A stretch of DNA of 64,000 nucleotides from Nostoc sp. ATCC 53789 (GTDB lineage: Bacteria > Cyanobacteriota > Cyanobacteriia > Cyanobacteriales > Nostocaceae): NCBI RefSeq assembly GCF_009873495.1, contig NZ_CP046703.1, positions 2,728,001 through 2,792,000 of the forward strand, written 5' to 3'. The notes beneath the pieces were generated by a model that saw nothing but the letters and a program-made list of their open reading frames with translations, did not search any database and was not told the DNA's origin. The translations under genes were made by a program, and so were the position numbers. Below are positions 56,017 through 64,000 of this stretch, in pieces; positions within the stretch are counted from its first letter, which is position 1, and the number at the start of each line of letters is the position of its first letter.

Positions 56017-58212
56017 ATGCTGAAGAAACTACAGAAAAAGCAAATTTCCATAATTGCGGGTGCGGCACTGTTTGCCTTTTTAGCTGGGGCAATGGTATCA
56101 GCACCTGAGATTGGTAAAACCGTTGGGCAATGGCTCAAACTGGGTAAGAATCAGGCAGAGCAAACATCTGATGCGAGCATTGCCCAATCAGCCGTCTTGC
56201 CACTGATATCACAATCTCTGCCAGAACGGGCGGCAAAACTAGCAGAAATCGCAGGGCAGTCGCGATCGCCAGACCGAAATCGCGCTCGTTATCTTTTGGC
56301 GAGTGATTACATTGAAAGAACCCAAGCCCAAAAAGCCCTGGCTTTACTCCAAGGATTAGATAAAGACTATCCCATCCTCGCACCCTATATTTTGCTGAAA
56401 CAGGCGCAGGCAGAGGATATGCTGGGCGAAGATGGTAAAGCTTCGGATCTCAGGCAAAGTGTGCTGAAACAGTATCCCAAAGAAGCGGCTTCGGTGAAAG
56501 CACTATATCTGATTGCCCAACCAAAGCAACAAGAAATAGCGATCGCTCAATTTCCTTCCAATCCTCTAACTTGGGAAATTATTCGTAAACGCTTGCAAGA
56601 AAACCCCAATCAGCCAAAATTACAATTGATTTTGGCTACTTATGCTTACGATCAACCAGGCATAGTAGGCGTTTTAGATCAGTTAGTCAAACAGACGACC
56701 CTCAAACCCGAAGATTGGGAACTCATTGGTACAAGCTATTGGGAAAATAGCCAATTCTTGAAAGCGGCGAATGCTTATGCCAAAGCACCCAAAACATCGC
56801 GCAACCTCTACCGGACTGCACGAGGGTTACAGATTGGAGGCAAAGACAAAGAAATAGCGATCGCCACTTATAAACAATTGGTACAGCAATTTCCCAATAC
56901 CGAGGAAGCTGGGACTGCATTACTACGGTTAGCAGAAACAGCAAAAACAGGTAAAGACGGCTTACCCTATCTTGAGCAGGTAATTAGTAAATTTCCTAAA
57001 CAAGCTGGTACTGCATTAGTACAAAAAGCCAAAACTCTCGAAACCCTCAAGGATCAAAAGTCAGCTAGCGCGGCGTGGCAATTACTCATAGCCAAATATG
57101 GCAATTCTGATGAAGCCGCAGAGTATCGCTGGAAAATCGCCCAAGATAAAGCCAAAGCCAAAGATTACGTCGGTGCTTGGCAATGGGCAGAGCCAATTGT
57201 CACTAACAATCCCAACAGTATTTTGGCTCCGAGAGCAGGCTTTTGGGTAGGCAAATGGGCAGCTTCGCTAGGAAAACAGCAGGAATCTCAAACTGCTTAT
57301 GACTATGTAATTAGTCAGTTTCCCTACTCTTACTATGCTTGGCGAGCAGCGAATATGCGGGGGCTAAATGTCGGCAACTTCGACAACGTGCGCGTCATGA
57401 ACCCTGAAGTAATCGCACCCCAGCGTTCATTACCACCGGCTGGTTCTGAGACTTTCAAAGAATTGTATTTGCTGGGTCAAGACCGCGATGCCTGGTTGCA
57501 ATGGGAAACGGAATTTCAGAATAAACTTCAGCCAACGGTAGCAGAGCAATTTACTGAAGGGTTGATGCGCCAGGCAAGGGGAGAAAATCTCATTGGAATT
57601 GACAAAATCTCTAAGTTAGAAGACCGGGAAACACCAGCAGAACTTGCCCAATATCAAACTCTGAGCAAACAGATCGCCTACTGGCAAGCGCGTTATCCAT
57701 TTCCCTATCTCCGAGAAACTGAAAAATGGTCTATTGAGCGTAAACTCAATCCCCTGCTAGTAACTGCTTTGATGCGTCAAGAGTCAAGGTTTGAGCCAAA
57801 AATCAAATCCGTCGCTGATGCTACTGGCTTAATGCAGGTATTGCCGAGTACAGCTAAATGGATCGCCCCACAAATCAAAGTGGATTACAAAACAATAAAC
57901 CTAGAAAATCCCAACGATAACATCATGCTGGGTACATGGTACTTGGATCATACCCATCAGCAATATAACAATAACTCGTTGTTAGCGATCGCCAGTTACA
58001 ATGCCGGGCCTGGTAATGTCTCCAAATGGCTGCAAACTCTAACTACACAAGACCCAGATGAGTTTGTTGAACAAATTCCCTTTGATGAAACCAAAAATTA
58101 TGTACGTCAAGTATTTGGCAACTATTGGAATTATTTGAGACTTTACAACCCTGAGATTTCTGAAATCGTAGGAAAGTACTCAACTACACATCCAAAATTG
58201 CCAGCCCAGTGA
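56017..58212 (+). CDS. Soluble-type lytic transglycosylase (Slt family)
   Basis: 731 residues. An N-terminal hydrophobic segment (about 10-29) acts as signal or anchor. A long helical TPR-like region (about 65-560), the superhelical U/L part of Slt70-type enzymes, is followed by the catalytic SLT domain. Active-site Glu lies in MRQESRF near 588, with ATGLMQVLPSTA, DNIMLGTWYLD and IASYNAGPGNV. It cleaves peptidoglycan glycan strands to 1,6-anhydromuropeptides in the periplasm. No partner genes are adjacent. Confidence 0.95.
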   Translation: MLKKLQKKQISIIAGAALFAFLAGAMVSAPEIGKTVGQWLKLGKNQAEQTSDASIAQSAVLPLISQSLPERAAKLAEIAGQSRSPDRNRARYLLASDYIERTQAQKALALLQGLDKDYPILAPYILLKQAQAEDMLGEDGKASDLRQSVLKQYPKEAASVKALYLIAQPKQQEIAIAQFPSNPLTWEIIRKRLQENPNQPKLQLILATYAYDQPGIVGVLDQLVKQTTLKPEDWELIGTSYWENSQFLKAANAYAKAPKTSRNLYRTARGLQIGGKDKEIAIATYKQLVQQFPNTEEAGTALLRLAETAKTGKDGLPYLEQVISKFPKQAGTALVQKAKTLETLKDQKSASAAWQLLIAKYGNSDEAAEYRWKIAQDKAKAKDYVGAWQWAEPIVTNNPNSILAPRAGFWVGKWAASLGKQQESQTAYDYVISQFPYSYYAWRAANMRGLNVGNFDNVRVMNPEVIAPQRSLPPAGSETFKELYLLGQDRDAWLQWETEFQNKLQPTVAEQFTEGLMRQARGENLIGIDKISKLEDRETPAELAQYQTLSKQIAYWQARYPFPYLRETEKWSIERKLNPLLVTALMRQESRFEPKIKSVADATGLMQVLPSTAKWIAPQIKVDYKTINLENPNDNIMLGTWYLDHTHQQYNNNSLLAIASYNAGPGNVSKWLQTLTTQDPDEFVEQIPFDETKNYVRQVFGNYWNYLRLYNPEISEIVGKYSTTHPKLPAQ

Positions 58213-58363
58213 TTCATGCCCAATCCGATGAGTAACTAGGGATAGGTGAGTTTGATTTCACAAGAGGCAGGGCGCATTAAAAAGAGACAAGGGAGACAAC
58301 AAAGAGAGGGCAGACAACGGAGAGAAAAGCTTGTTCAATAATTCCCCCTTGTCCCCCTGCTCC

Positions 58364-58481
58364 CAATACTGCTCGGTTAAGCATTTTTAACTTGGAATTG
58401 GATTTGGGGAAAAGGTTAAAGGGTAAAGGTTTTTTCTTTCCCTTTTCCCCTTCCCCTTTTCCCTTTAACCGACAAGTATTG
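58364..58481. repeat. 118-bp inverted-repeat element inside an octamer array
   Basis: Ends CAATACTGCTCGGTTAA and TTAACCGACAAGTATTG form imperfect inverted repeats around a G-rich/C-rich hairpin (GGTTAAAGGGTAAAGG opposite CCCTTTAACC). It interrupts CCCCTGCTCC-type octamers on both sides. The 58213-58509 gap holds no other recognisable feature. Confidence 0.65.
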
Positions 58482-58509
58482 CCCCTGCTCCTCTGCCCCC
58501 TGCTCATCT

Positions 58510-58881
58510 TTAGCTACCTATGTCATTACCATTGATCATTGATGTCACCTGCGATTCGACCGCATTAACATAACCTCGATCGTTCAAAACTTGCGTTGGT
58601 AACTTATTAGCTTTGATAGCAGCTTGCACTATATCTTTTGCTGTCAGGTTTCCTATTTGGAATTCAGATAACAAAGTACCGGCACTGGGAATACCCTGTT
58701 CTCTGAAAGCACCTTGATAAGCTAGAAAAGCAATATTGAAAGGTTGAAGATACCTGACATTTTGCGAATCTGCGTTTATTTGTCTGCCACTATTATTAAC
58801 TGTTTGAGCGTCAACTATTCCAGGTACAAAAGCAATACAGGCAACGACAAATGCAGAATTTATCAAATTTGTTAGTTTCAT
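58510..58881 (-). CDS. Small secreted protein, unknown
   Basis: 123 residues. An N-terminal signal peptide (NSAFVVACIAFVPGIVDAQ, cleavage after about residue 26) is followed by a 97-residue mature region with no Cys and no known motif, including FNIAFLAYQGAF and LTAKDIVQAAIKANKLP. It has a related, shorter neighbour immediately upstream at 58990-59217, pointing to local duplication. No family recognised. Confidence 0.75.
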   Translation of the reverse strand: MKLTNLINSAFVVACIAFVPGIVDAQTVNNSGRQINADSQNVRYLQPFNIAFLAYQGAFREQGIPSAGTLLSEFQIGNLTAKDIVQAAIKANKLPTQVLNDRGYVNAVESQVTSMINGNDIGS

Positions 58882-58989
58882 AACTCTTTCCTCAATTGAA
58901 CTAGATTTATTAGTTTATTTAGTAACAAAATCCTATTTTTTAGTAATCTTAGGATCTTGACATTCAGTTCCTATCTTCCGAAATATTCT

Positions 58990-59217
58990 TTAATCAAAAT
59001 TACTCAGTCCCATCATTTGATATGCAATAAAAGCAGTATCAAATGATTTGAGAGAATTTACATTCTTGGAAGAGGTAGATAAAACGTCAGAGTTTACGAA
59101 CGTGTTCATTGATGCGCCAGATTTTTGATTATTGGCTGTATGAACACTAGTGATTTTAGGCATAGAATTAATCCAAGCAACAAGATGTGCAGAATTTATC
59201 AAGTTTGGAATTTTCAT
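58990..59217 (-). pseudogene. Decayed paralogue of the 58510-58881 secreted protein
   Basis: 75 residues from ATG 59217 (MKIPNLINSAHLVAW). It aligns with the neighbour at the N-terminus (MKxxNLINSA...), at TANN/TVNN, and at VNSLKSFDTAFIAYQ versus VRYLQPFNIAFLAYQ, but stops about 45 residues early. The signal-peptide core is broken by Trp/Asn/Lys (VAWINSMPKI), so export is doubtful. A recently silenced copy is likely; a functional short variant cannot be excluded. Confidence 0.55.
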
Positions 59218-59795
59218 ACAGTTATCCTTAATTAAACCGAAGTACACCAGTCAGTATTATTTAGTTGCATAGTCTGCTTTTTTATAAATCTCAACATTTT
59301 TCACTCAGTTTATTTGATAGCTTGGTTTGTTAATTACACCAAATAGCCGAGTCAAATTAACCCCACTCTCAGGAGTTGAAAATTTGTAAAAGATTTAGTA
59401 AGTAAAAACTTAGAAAATGTAAAAGTGCGCCAAATCAAATATCTTGTTTGCTAGCCGTTCTCTAAGGTGCGATCGCTCATATATATGTAATAACGATTTT
59501 CCCTTCTAGAGATTTTTTACTTTTGGCTATAAACTGAAATCCAACCTTTTTTAGCTACTTAAGTTTCCATACCAATATGCTAATAAATCTTTTCGATAGA
59601 AGCAAATACTTTTAATTTTTAATTTGATAAACAAAAGTGATGCTAATTAATACTGGCATTGCAAAATTTTCTCTAAACCTTATTGATTATTGATTTGAGG
59701 TTAGATGCGCTCTGGTGTAAGTTAGGCGTTCAGGAGGATAAAATAAGCCGATCGTGTCAAAATGTTAAGTGTATAGTTTATTTGCAAACTCACTT
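59218..59795. other. Intergenic region, nothing clear
   Basis: 578 bp, AT-rich, with one HIP1 GCGATCGC near 59470. It must hold the promoter of the DUF427 gene and, on the other strand, that of the small secreted-protein pair. No hairpin terminator, repeat or RNA was recognised. Confidence 0.5.
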
Positions 59796-60080
59796 ATGCC
59801 GAAAGCAATTTGGAATGGCGCAGTTTTAGCCGAAAGCGATAATACCGTAGTTGTGGAAAACAACCATTATTTCCCTGCTGACACCATTAACAAGGAGTAC
59901 TTCACAGACAGTAATACCCACACTACTTGTCCTTGGAAAGGTGTCGCTAGCTACTACAGTATTGAGGTTGATGGACAAATCAACAAAGATGCTGCTTGGT
60001 ACTATCCCAGCACCAAGGAGAAGGCTAAGAATATTGAGGGTTATGTAGCCTTCTGGAAGGGTGTAAAAGTAGAGGCTTAA
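59796..60080 (+). CDS. DUF427 family protein
   Basis: 94 residues from the ATG at 59796 (MPKAIWNGAVLAES); an ATG-like start nine codons upstream adds a stretch foreign to the family. Motifs typical of DUF427: WNG.V.AES, VENNHYFP, NTHTTCPWKGVASYYS and AAWYYPSTKEKAKNIEGYVAFWKGVKV. The family forms small beta-rich cytoplasmic proteins of unknown biochemical role. A strong hairpin follows downstream. Confidence 0.9.
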   Translation: MPKAIWNGAVLAESDNTVVVENNHYFPADTINKEYFTDSNTHTTCPWKGVASYYSIEVDGQINKDAAWYYPSTKEKAKNIEGYVAFWKGVKVEA

Positions 60081-60150
60081 TAAAGGTTGCTGGGAGTATT
60101 TTAGTTTCAGAAATTGATTTAGTATTTACAGCAATCATCAAACAAAATTT

Positions 60151-60180
60151 TGTGGAGGTTGACACAAGTCAACCTCCACA
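60151..60180. terminator. Strong hairpin after DUF427 gene
   Basis: Perfect 13-bp stem TGTGGAGGTTGAC / GTCAACCTCCACA with an ACAA loop. AAAATTT precedes it, but there is no long T run after it on the plus strand, so it may act as a terminator for both the plus gene and the convergent Uma2 gene, or as an RNA-stabilising hairpin. Confidence 0.65.
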
Positions 60181-60272
60181 GTCTTAAACTCGATCGGAGG
60201 CGGAGCGTCTCCGGCTACGCTCCTGAATTCTGTTAGCGATAGCGGAGCGTTTAGCCCGTTCTGAATTCTTCT

Positions 60273-60845
60273 TCAAGGGCTAATTTTTGTTGGTTTTAGC
60301 CATGCAAAAATCTGTGTAACTGTTAAATTAAGTTGCAAAAATTCAGGTACAGGCAATACTTCATCCCCAGTCATCTCTATAGGTTGCTGTCCTGGCAAAA
60401 ATACCAATACTAAGCGTTCATCTGGATCGATCAACCACCCTAATCGAGTACCGTGTTTTAGACAGTGAAGAATATTTATAATTACCTTGGTTGTATTCTG
60501 TTCTGGTGAAAGAATTTCAATTGTCCAATCAGGATAAATTCCAAAGGTATTTTCAATTTCTCCATTTGCATCAAAAGGAATCCGTTCCCAAGCAAATACA
60601 CTCACGTCTGGTACAATGGAGCGTCCGCCAAAGGTACAGCGTAATTCTGGAAAAGCCAAAGCAATTTCTTGTTCTTCAGCAACTTGGCTAATTGCGTTAC
60701 AAAGTTTTAGTTGTAGCCGGGAATGTTTGCCTTGTGGCATTGGTTTCTGGTAAATACGACCGTCTATAAATTCACTAGCAGGCTTGGTTTCTGACAGTTT
60801 GAGGAACTCTGCTAAGGAGATTGATTTGTGCAGCGTACTTGTCAT
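60273..60845 (-). CDS. Uma2 (DUF820) family putative endonuclease
   Basis: 190 residues with the family layout: SLAEFLKLSETKPASEFIDGRIYQKP at the start (split as SLAEFLKL and ASEFIDGRI), VPDVSVFAWERIP near 86, DWTIEILSPEQ near 110 and LGWLIDPDERLV near 136. It has Pro-Asp and Glu-x-Leu in place of the classical PD-(D/E)xK pair, normal for Uma2. It is distinct in sequence from the copy at 53805-54425, so they are not a recent duplication. Confidence 0.9.
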   Translation of the reverse strand: MTSTLHKSISLAEFLKLSETKPASEFIDGRIYQKPMPQGKHSRLQLKLCNAISQVAEEQEIALAFPELRCTFGGRSIVPDVSVFAWERIPFDANGEIENTFGIYPDWTIEILSPEQNTTKVIINILHCLKHGTRLGWLIDPDERLVLVFLPGQQPIEMTGDEVLPVPEFLQLNLTVTQIFAWLKPTKISP

Positions 60846-60912
60846 AGCTGTGCAAATGCCATATTTGATCGGAATCTTAGCATTTTCTGTCCTTGGATTT
60901 TAGGAAGCGAGT

Positions 60913-61281
60913 CTATTCTTCTTGATGTTGCTGCTTAAAGTCAGCTAATACTTGTAGAATTTCTTCTGCTGAGATGTCTTCTTGTTCAGATTTTGAGTAT
61001 ATGGTTATTAAAATAATATTTGTATCTGTTTTTAAATAATAAATTACTCGATACCCACCACTTTTACCTTTTTTAACATCACTATTTTTGACCCGTAGCT
61101 TAAAAATTGTATATCCAACTCCGGGTATTTTGTCTCCTGGTAATTCTCCTGATTGCAGTTGTTTTATTATTGGTTGAATATCATTACTAATATTTCGGTA
61201 CTTTTTGGCTAAGATACGCAGATTACGTTTAAATTTAGCAGTGGCTTCGACTTGAATCAAAGGTGGTTCACTCTGCATCAA
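60913..61281 (-). CDS. RelE/ParE-type toxin
   Basis: 122 residues. Signature parts of the RelE/ParE fold are visible: FKRNLRILAKKYRNI, GVGYTIFKLRVKN and the KSGGYRVIYYL core followed by IILITIYSKSEQEDIS. RelE-type toxins cleave mRNA at the ribosome; ParE-type toxins inhibit gyrase, and sequence alone does not decide between them. Its start overlaps the upstream antitoxin gene by 14 bp, the usual two-gene arrangement. Confidence 0.85.
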   Translation of the reverse strand: MMQSEPPLIQVEATAKFKRNLRILAKKYRNISNDIQPIIKQLQSGELPGDKIPGVGYTIFKLRVKNSDVKKGKSGGYRVIYYLKTDTNIILITIYSKSEQEDISAEEILQVLADFKQQHQEE

Positions 61282-61507
61282 TACCTTCCCACAGTTGAGA
61301 TACAGGTATAGTATTTCCGGTCATCGCATCGTACCAACCTTGACGAAAACTTTCACTGGCAGACTCAATAAGTTCATCATCCTCTTCATTCTCTTCCGTT
61401 ATTAAGACAATGACTCGGACGCGGCTGTGTTTTGCTATAGTCAACGGCTTGTCTAAAGAAATTTGACCCAATTCGTTCACGGTTCCCTTGACTTCAATTG
61501 CTTTCAT
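61268..61507 (-). CDS. Antitoxin partner of the RelE/ParE-type toxin
   Basis: 79 residues. An N-terminal beta-rich part (MKAIEVKGTVNELGQISL, RVRVIVLI) is AbrB/MazE-like in look and probably binds DNA and autoregulates the pair. The acidic C-terminal half (TEENEEDDELIESASESFRQGWYDA pattern) is suited to neutralising the toxin. Its role rests mainly on size, charge and its overlap with the toxin gene. Confidence 0.75.
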   Translation of the reverse strand: MKAIEVKGTVNELGQISLDKPLTIAKHSRVRVIVLITEENEEDDELIESASESFRQGWYDAMTGNTIPVSQLWEGIDAE

Positions 61508-61559
61508 TGTCGTGAATCTGAGTTGTGCTGTTAATAGTATATGACTTGTATATATAAGT

Positions 61560-61900
61560 TTTGCTTAAGCTGTGGTAACGATCGCATAACCGTTGTCACA
61601 AATAGATAAGCGTTCTTAACGAAACAACTTAATTAATAAGTTTTATTTAAGCGTTGTGAACGAAGACATAAGTTTTGTCACAAAAACACAAGCATTCTGG
61701 ACGAAACAACTTGTGTTCTGGACAAACAGACAAGTTTTCTGTAACAACGGATAAGCGTTCTGAACGAAACAACTTGTGTTGTGAACGAACAGACAAGTTT
61801 TCTGTAACAACGGATAAGCATTCTGAACCAAACAACTTGTGTTATGAACCAACGGACAAGTTGTGGTAACGAAAACAACTTTATTTTTAACGCCCGCTTC
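61560..61900. repeat. 63-bp tandem repeat region, non-coding
   Basis: Three units of 63 bp begin at ACAACTTGTGTT (61706, 61769, 61832), each holding sub-repeats GTTCTGAACGAA, GGATAAGCG and ACAGACAAGTTTTCTGT. Weaker copies extend to about 61600 and 61900. Because 63 is a multiple of 3, several frames stay open, but their Cys/Leu-rich products have no start context and mirror the DNA repeat, so I do not call a gene. Otherwise the 61508-61973 gap holds nothing recognised. Confidence 0.75.
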
Positions 61901-61973
61901 TGTTTTGGTAACAAATTGACAAGGTGTTGCGATCACGGGAACTTGATTTGTAACGTCGCTACTGCAAAAGTAC

Positions 61974-62891
61974 TCAAATTCCTTTTGGAAAGAGAATTTT
62001 TTTTAAGCTTTGCATTGTACGAGTAGCAACATTATGCTGATGCCAAGCTTGATAGAAATTAGGGTAAGGCATATTCTGGGCGCATTTCCAGGCTAAATCA
62101 TAGTACTTATTAAGCAATTGCGGATCACTGCTTAAACTTTTGACTACCTTAAAGCGATGCTTATTATTTTGTAGAATTTTCTCTAAGCTATTTGCTGCTT
62201 CATTATGGATAGAAATATCCACAGATTTAGATTGCAGCAGTTCCACTAAGGCGGCAATCGCAATATCATTGCCTATGCCGATTATCCCTAAGCTTTTTAC
62301 TGCCTGCCAAGGGATGTAGCCACGCACAGATTTGGATTGCAGCAGTTCCACCAATGCAGCGATCGCAATATCATTGCCTGGGTCGATTCTCCCTAACCTA
62401 TCTGCTATCTCCATACGGGTGCCGTCATCCACAGATTGAGATTGCAGCAGTTCCACCAATGCAGCGATCGCAATATCATTGCCTGGGTCAATTCTCCCTA
62501 AGCTATCTGCTGCCCGCCAACGGGTGTGGCTATGCACAGATTGAGATTGGAGCAGTTCCACTAAGGCAGCGATCGCAATATTATTGCCTGGGTCAATTCT
62601 CCCTAAGCTATCTGCTGCCAACCAAAGGGTGTGGCTATGCACAGATTGAGATTGGAGCAGTTCCACTAAGGCAGAGATCGCAATATTATTGCCTGGGTCA
62701 ATTCTCCCTAAACTAGATATTGCCAGCCTACGGGTGTAGTCATCCACAGATTTAGATTGCAACAGTTCTACTAATGGGGCGATCGCAATTTCATTGCCAG
62801 TGCCGATTTCCCCTAAGCTATCTGCTGCCTGCGAACGGGTGGAGTTATCCACAGTAGTTGATTGCAGCAGTTGCATCAAGGCGGCGATCAC
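61974..62891 (-). CDS. HEAT-repeat protein, C-terminal part after frameshift
   Basis: At least 305 residues of tandem HEAT-like repeats of about 35 residues each (IAIAALVELLQSxSVDxxTRxxAADSLGRIDPGND). After the repeats comes a unique tail (SDPQLLNKYYDLAWKCAQNMPYPNFYQAWHQ). The frame extends upstream to about 62960 without a true start and joins the next gene if one T is removed from the T7 run at 62959-62965. It is therefore most likely the C-terminal half of that gene. The repeats form an alpha-solenoid for protein binding or sensing. Confidence 0.85.
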   Translation of the reverse strand: MIAALMQLLQSTTVDNSTRSQAADSLGEIGTGNEIAIAPLVELLQSKSVDDYTRRLAISSLGRIDPGNNIAISALVELLQSQSVHSHTLWLAADSLGRIDPGNNIAIAALVELLQSQSVHSHTRWRAADSLGRIDPGNDIAIAALVELLQSQSVDDGTRMEIADRLGRIDPGNDIAIAALVELLQSKSVRGYIPWQAVKSLGIIGIGNDIAIAALVELLQSKSVDISIHNEAANSLEKILQNNKHRFKVVKSLSSDPQLLNKYYDLAWKCAQNMPYPNFYQAWHQHNVATRTMQSLKKILFPKGI

Positions 62892-62949
62892 AATTTCATT
62901 GCCAGTGCCGATTTGCCCTAAGCTTTTTGCTGCATGGCTACGGATGTAT

Positions 62950-64000
62950 TTATCTACATTTTTTTGATTGCAGCAGTTGCATCAAGGCAGCGATCGCAAT
63001 TTTATTGCCTGGGTCAATTTGCCCTAAGCTTTTTGCTGCATGGCTACGGATGTATTTATCTACATTTTTTGATTGCAGCAGTTGCATCAAGGCGGCGATC
63101 GCGATTTTATTGCCTGTGCCGATTTGCCCTAAGCTTTCTACTGCATAGCTACGCATATATTTATCTACATTTTTTGATTGCAGTAGTTGCACCAAAGCAG
63201 CGATCGCAATTTTATTGCCTGGGTCGATTTGCCCTAAGCTTTTTGCTGCATGGCTACGGATGTATTTATCTACATTTTTTGATTGCAGCAGTTGCACCAA
63301 AGCAGCAATCGCAATTTTATTGCCTGTGCCGATTTGCCCTAAGCTTTTTGCTGCATGGCTACGGATGTATTTATCTACATTTTTTGATTGCAGCAGTTGC
63401 ACAAAGGCAGTGATCTCTGTTGTATGGTTAATCTGTTGCAATGCTGATCTAGTTTCTTCCTCAATTGGTTTAAAAAAACTTTTCCAACTGTTCTGTTTAT
63501 TGAAACAACCACAGTTCCACTTGACAATTTGTGTTACTATTTCATTGGCTCTAGAATAACCTCTGAACTCTGCAATCCCTGCGGCTGCTAAAAAATAAGC
63601 TCGATACTCATAAAATCCTTTTATAGCCACATCTTTTCTATTCAACTTGCCACATTCATCTTTAAAAATAACTAAAGAATCCATAAACTGTTGCTTTTGG
63701 TTTTTTAGGTTTTCTTCTTCTCTCCCCAACCAAAGTAATATTGTTTGCTTCCACTGCGGTTCAAAGATGCGATAAGTTCCTTGGCTGGGATTTTTCGGAA
63801 CGTGATTGAGAAAGAAATGCCAGTCATTAATTGCTTTAGCAGCAAAGTATTCTTGAAATGAGGCATGAAAGAAAGCGTAAACAGGTTTTCTATTTGTATC
63901 TACCCCGACACAATTCAACCAGCCGCGATTTAGTGCCAATTTTAGCAGCGAATTTTCATCATCAGCATCTCCCAAAAAGTGAGTAACAAAACCTTGCCGC
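62950..64000 (-). CDS. NACHT-like ATPase C-terminus with HEAT repeats, partial and frameshifted
   Basis: The frame is open from the right edge of the window (64000), so the N-terminal and NACHT core are outside. The visible part starts with a winged-helix/helical C-terminal NACHT segment whose hallmark VYAFFHASFQEYFAAKAI lies about 32-50 residues after base 63975, followed by NDWHFFLNHV and WKQTILLWLGREEE. About five nearly identical HEAT units of 35 residues (LLQSKNVDKYIRSHAAKSLGQIG) follow. It then runs into a stop (LLQSKKCR) because of the T7 run. bNACHT proteins are NLR-like and several defend bacteria against phage; that function here is inferred. Confidence 0.7.
   Translation of the reverse strand, partial: RQGFVTHFLGDADDENSLLKLALNRGWLNCVGVDTNRKPVYAFFHASFQEYFAAKAINDWHFFLNHVPKNPSQGTYRIFEPQWKQTILLWLGREEENLKNQKQQFMDSLVIFKDECGKLNRKDVAIKGFYEYRAYFLAAAGIAEFRGYSRANEIVTQIVKWNCGCFNKQNSWKSFFKPIEEETRSALQQINHTTEITAFVQLLQSKNVDKYIRSHAAKSLGQIGTGNKIAIAALVQLLQSKNVDKYIRSHAAKSLGQIDPGNKIAIAALVQLLQSKNVDKYMRSYAVESLGQIGTGNKIAIAALMQLLQSKNVDKYIRSHAAKSLGQIDPGNKIAIAALMQLLQSKKCR

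Noticed and set aside
58276-58507. Small minus-strand protein in the 58213-58509 gap
   Set aside because: Consists of repeat sequence (inverted-repeat element and octamers) with no family signal.
61560-61900. CRISPR array
   Set aside because: The units are contiguous 63-bp repeats without unique spacers, and no cas gene is nearby.
61643-61936. Cys/Leu-rich minus-strand protein
   Set aside because: It merely translates the 63-bp repeat; no ribosome site, and several frames are open for the same reason.
62940-63400. CRISPR-like or satellite repeat
   Set aside because: The 105-bp period is coding and gives regular 35-residue HEAT units.

Overview
The window looks like a filamentous heterocystous cyanobacterium (Nostocales, Nostoc/Anabaena-like). 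Supporting signs are the abundant GCGATCGC (HIP1-type) octamers, dispersed short palindromes and G-rich/C-rich hairpin repeats, a DevA-like ABC ATPase, several Uma2-family genes, and two-carbon/malonate-type modular PKS proteins of cyanobacterial style. This assignment is inference; no 16S or other marker is present.

Bases 1-44403 are one giant minus-strand biosynthetic locus, read from 44403 down to the left edge, where it continues out of the window. In transcription order: a methyltransferase-like protein (42628-44403); PKS-A KS-AT-KR-ACP; a small two-helix membrane protein; a type II thioesterase; a discrete ACP; pyruvate-dehydrogenase-like E1alpha, E1beta and lipoyl E2 (no E3 in the window); PKS-B KS-AT-DH-(dead KR)-ACP; PKS-C KS-AT-KR-ACP-KS-(dead AT); a beta-branching cassette (HMG-CoA-synthase-like enzyme, ECH1, ECH2, donor ACP); PKS-D KS-AT-ACP-KS | AT-DH-KR-ACP, split by a 1-bp frameshift; PKS-E KS-AT-KR-ACP; and PKS-F KS-AT-DH-..., cut by the window edge. 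Many genes overlap or abut, as in an operon. The line should make a reduced polyketide with at least one beta-alkyl branch. Its first unit may come from the methyltransferase and/or the E1/E2/ACP group. I do not recognise the product.

The PKS genes are riddled with in-frame repeats. Six KS-AT linkers carry arrays of an 8-bp unit that is open in all frames. Other insertions are a 133-bp hairpin element (two copies inside PKS-D, one after the devA-like gene), a 125-bp inverted-repeat element in the dead AT, and a 20-bp palindrome. One octamer array carries the frameshift that splits PKS-D.

Bases 44404-45425 are a long AT-rich intergenic region, probably holding promoters for both the PKS locus and the plus-strand RTX gene. 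To the right is mixed chromosomal content: RTX calcium-binding protein, DevA-like ATPase, metallophosphoesterase, sugar-binding lipoprotein, YebC regulator, small His/Lys-rich secreted protein, UbiH-type monooxygenase, two Uma2 nucleases, a structured RNA (possibly HEARO/omegaRNA-like) beside a REP-flanked RAYT transposase, a lytic transglycosylase, two small related secreted proteins (one decayed), a DUF427 protein, a RelE-type toxin-antitoxin pair, a 63-bp tandem repeat, and at the right edge a NACHT-like/HEAT-repeat gene broken by a poly-T frameshift.
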